The position numbers and the translations under genes were made by a program. Under the pieces are notes generated by a model. It saw nothing but the letters and a program-made list of their open reading frames with translations, made no database searches and was not told the DNA's origin. From Betaproteobacteria bacterium (lineage in GTDB: Bacteria > Pseudomonadota > Gammaproteobacteria > Burkholderiales > CANMPU01), in NCBI GenBank assembly GCA_947499755.1, contig CANMPU010000031.1, positions 1 to 8,439 on the forward strand: a stretch of 8,439 bases of DNA, read 5' to 3'. Each line of letters begins with the position of its first letter. Within the stretch, counting starts at the first letter, position 1. Below are positions 6,600 through 8,439 of the stretch, piece after piece.

Positions 6600-7965
6600 A
6601 TCTCAAAACCTGCATTACACTTTTTTCGTCGAAACCAGCGATATCCACTTTTAAATACGCAACGCCCTCATCCGCAAGTACCAATGCTTCGCGTACACCT
6701 GCAAGTTGCCGCAACTGCTGTGTAAGATTTTCTGCGTAACTATCATCAGCGCACACGACCGGATACATGCGTGTTCTTACGGCCGCTGGCGCTTTCATGG
6801 TAATAGCTAATATTAACCAACATAACATAAGCCCACCACAAAATGCGAATACCGGCTGAGTGCCAAAATGTTGCGACAAAATTCCACCCACCGCTGCGCC
6901 AACAAAGGTGCCGAAAAATTGGATGCTGGAATAAACACCGATCGCTGTACCTTTCGCGCCTGCGGGCGCTATTTTGGAAATTAGCGACGGTAAATTCGCC
7001 TCAAGAAAGTTAAACGCGGTAAAGAATACTAGCAAGGACAGCGCGATGCCGACCAGCGAATCTAGTTCGAATGCAAGCAATACCTGCGCAATGAAAATTA
7101 AAACAATGGCAATAATAAACCCCGGCTTAAGTTTGCCAGTTTTTTCGCCATAAATGATCCCTGGGACCATTAACACGAAAGACGCCAACATCACTGGCAA
7201 ATAAATCTTCCAATGTTCGTCGAGCGCCAATCCATTCTTGCGTAATGCGAATGGCACCACGATAAATAGTGCCATCAGTGCAGCGTGTAACGCGAAGATA
7301 CCGAAATTAAGGCGCGCTAATTGCGGGTCCTTTAATACATCGAAGAATTTCGCGGAATTTGCCTCAGCATCGGAATGAAAGCGGCTAACGGTCGGGTTAG
7401 GAATAACGCTATGCACTACAAAAATTGCCATTAATGCCAATATTCCGGTTAGCGAAAATATCCCAGGCACGCCAATAGCACGGTTTAGCGCGGGGCCGGC
7501 GACGAGGGAGATTGCAAACGTGGCACCTATCGCCATACCTATCACTGCCATCGCCTTGGTTCGTTGCTCTTCACGGGTGAGATCTGCCGCTAAAGCAATT
7601 ACTGCAGCTGAGATAGCGCCTGCCCCTTGTACGATGCGCCCCAGAATGACCATGTAAATATCAGACGCAAATGCAGCGATGAAGCTGCCAACGGCGAACA
7701 GAACTAAACCACCATAGATAGTCCGCTTGCGGCCAAAGTGATCGGATAGCCAGCCAAAGGGTATCTGGAGCAAGGCCTGAGTGAGGCCGTAAACTCCGAG
7801 CGCCACTCCGATTAGCGCGTGGTTACTACCTCCAGGAAGGTGTTCCGCGTATAAGGCAAACACCGGCAAAATCAAGAACATGCCCAACATACGCAGGCCA
7901 AAAATACCGGCAAGACCAATACTTGCACGCATTTCTTGCGGGCTCATTTTATCGAGTTGGGACAC
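6598..7965 (-). CDS. YajR-like major facilitator superfamily transporter with C-terminal YAM-type domain
   Basis: This 455-residue inner-membrane protein has about 12 hydrophobic helices. Motif [12 protein letters not shown] at 71-81, lies in the loop after TM2, and [13 protein letters not shown] at 109-121 forms TM4 with the arginine typical of the drug-efflux-like group. Residues from about 398 to 455 are soluble and contain the segment [16 protein letters not shown], resembling the small ferredoxin-like YAM domain of E. coli YajR, which is 454 residues long. The substrate is unknown. The start given is a GTG at 7963-7965, which reproduces the YajR N-terminus; an ATG six codons later (7945-7947) is an alternative. 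Neither has a clear Shine-Dalgarno. It diverges from uvrA, with about 80 bp between them, and is coupled to ssb. Confidence 0.9.
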   Translation of the reverse strand: MSQLDKMSPQEMRASIGLAGIFGLRMLGMFLILPVFALYAEHLPGGSNHALIGVALGVYGLTQALLQIPFGWLSDHFGRKRTIYGGLVLFAVGSFIAAFASDIYMVILGRIVQGAGAISAAVIALAADLTREEQRTKAMAVIGMAIGATFAISLVAGPALNRAIGVPGIFSLTGILALMAIFVVHSVIPNPTVSRFHSDAEANSAKFFDVLKDPQLARLNFGIFALHAALMALFIVVPFALRKNGLALDEHWKIYLPVMLASFVLMVPGIIYGEKTGKLKPGFIIAIVLIFIAQVLLAFELDSLVGIALSLLVFFTAFNFLEANLPSLISKIAPAGAKGTAIGVYSSIQFFGTFVGAAVGGILSQHFGTQPVFAFCGGLMLCWLILAITMKAPAAVRTRMYPVVCADDSYAENLTQQLRQLAGVREALVLADEGVAYLKVDIAGFDEKSVMQVLR

Positions 7966-7988
7966 GTGAATAAAAAGCTGAGAGGTGG

Positions 7989-8018
7989 TTGGGAAAATAA
8001 ACGAAAGTGCGGTATATT
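7989..8018 (+). promoter_or_regulatory. Candidate sigma-70 promoter of uvrA
   Basis: TTGGGA at 7989-7994 and TATATT at 8013-8018 are separated by 18 bp, giving a plausible sigma-70 promoter with a start near 8025, about 20 nt before the uvrA ATG. The region is the short divergent gap between uvrA and the MFS gene, so the minus-strand promoter must overlap it; I could not pick that one out confidently. No SOS box of the CTG-N10-CAG form is present, although CGG-N8-CAG occurs at the -10. Confidence 0.4.
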
Positions 8019-8045
8019 AACAGGTTGACCTCCTATCCGGTAGCG

Positions 8046-8439
8046 ATGAATTTGATAAAAATACGCGGTGCACGTACGCACAATCTAAAAAATATTAGCC
8101 TCGATTTACCACGTAATCGATTGGTGGTGATTACGGGTCTTTCCGGTTCCGGTAAGTCGTCTTTAGCCTTCGATACTTTGTATGCGGAGGGGCAACGTCG
8201 CTATGTCGAATCGTTATCGTCTTACGCGCGGCAGTTTCTCCAGCTGATGGAGAAACCCGATGTCGATTTAATCGAAGGGTTGAGTCCCGCTATTTCCATT
8301 GAGCAAAAAGCGACATCGCATAACCCGCGTTCAACTGTGGGAACAGTGACCGAGATCCACGATTATTTACGTTTACTTTATGCGCGCGTAGGGGACCCCT
8401 ATTGCCCTGAACACGACACGGCATTGCAAGCGCAAAGCG
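8046..8439 (+). CDS. uvrA: Excinuclease ABC subunit A, N-terminal part (cut by window edge)
   Basis: The first 131 codons of UvrA are present and the gene runs off the right edge. UvrA is the ATPase dimer that finds bulky DNA damage and loads UvrB in nucleotide excision repair. The translation starts [19 protein letters not shown] and contains the first Walker A motif GLSGSGKSS at 31-39, followed by [27 protein letters not shown] sequence, the [13 protein letters not shown] segment and [12 protein letters not shown], all diagnostic. The later signature motifs, zinc fingers and second ATPase domain lie outside the window. The ATG has only a weak GGTAG ribosome-binding sequence. A TTG seven codons upstream in frame is a poorer start choice. 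Confidence 0.96.
   Translation, partial: MNLIKIRGARTHNLKNISLDLPRNRLVVITGLSGSGKSSLAFDTLYAEGQRRYVESLSSYARQFLQLMEKPDVDLIEGLSPAISIEQKATSHNPRSTVGTVTEIHDYLRLLYARVGDPYCPEHDTALQAQS

Noticed and set aside
8011..8024. SOS (LexA) box at the uvrA -10, CGG-N8-CAG
   Set aside because: The E. coli-type box needs CTG-N10-CAG; both the left triplet and the spacing differ.

Overview
The window looks like an ordinary chromosomal housekeeping block from a proteobacterium, most likely a betaproteobacterium of modest GC content (Nitrosomonadales-like is my guess). This rests on protein resemblance and on gene order recalled from that group: uvrA divergent from an MFS gene and ssb, followed by an FmdB zinc-ribbon gene, aspS, nudB, an EEP hydrolase and clsB. 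No database search was possible, so the taxon is inference. I see no mobile element, CRISPR array, tRNA, rRNA or phage gene.

Layout. Eight genes run leftwards on the minus strand. In transcription order they are a YajR-like MFS transporter (7965-6598), ssb (6587-6144), an FmdB-family zinc-ribbon protein (6077-5772), aspS (5703-3943), nudB (3918-3460), nadA (3396-2299), ybhP (2230-1478) and clsB (1481-318). The start of uvrA (from 8046) runs rightwards and off the right edge. A strong intrinsic terminator (48-76, minus strand) probably closes the leftward unit. The 317 bases left of clsB hold that terminator, an AT-rich stretch and at most one dubious small ORF.

Tight spacing suggests co-transcription and partial translational coupling. 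The MFS stop codon lies inside the ssb Shine-Dalgarno sequence, nudB begins 24 nt after aspS, and ybhP and clsB share an ATGA overlap. A consensus-like -10 box between ssb and fmdB may give the aspS part its own promoter.

Functions. The genes cover DNA repair and single-strand DNA binding (uvrA, ssb), transport (MFS), aspartyl-tRNA synthesis (aspS), folate synthesis (nudB), NAD synthesis (nadA) and phospholipid synthesis (ybhP-clsB). The ybhP-clsB pair matches the neighbouring pair in E. coli. The AspRS carries the His-Gly signature of non-discriminating enzymes, which predicts an indirect, GatCAB-dependent route to Asn-tRNA and possibly Gln-tRNA.

I did not find a clearly novel system. The points most worth a second look are the AspRS specificity signature, the TTG-started nudB in the same frame as the aspS stop, the C-terminal soluble domain of the MFS protein, and the terminator-bearing left intergenic region.
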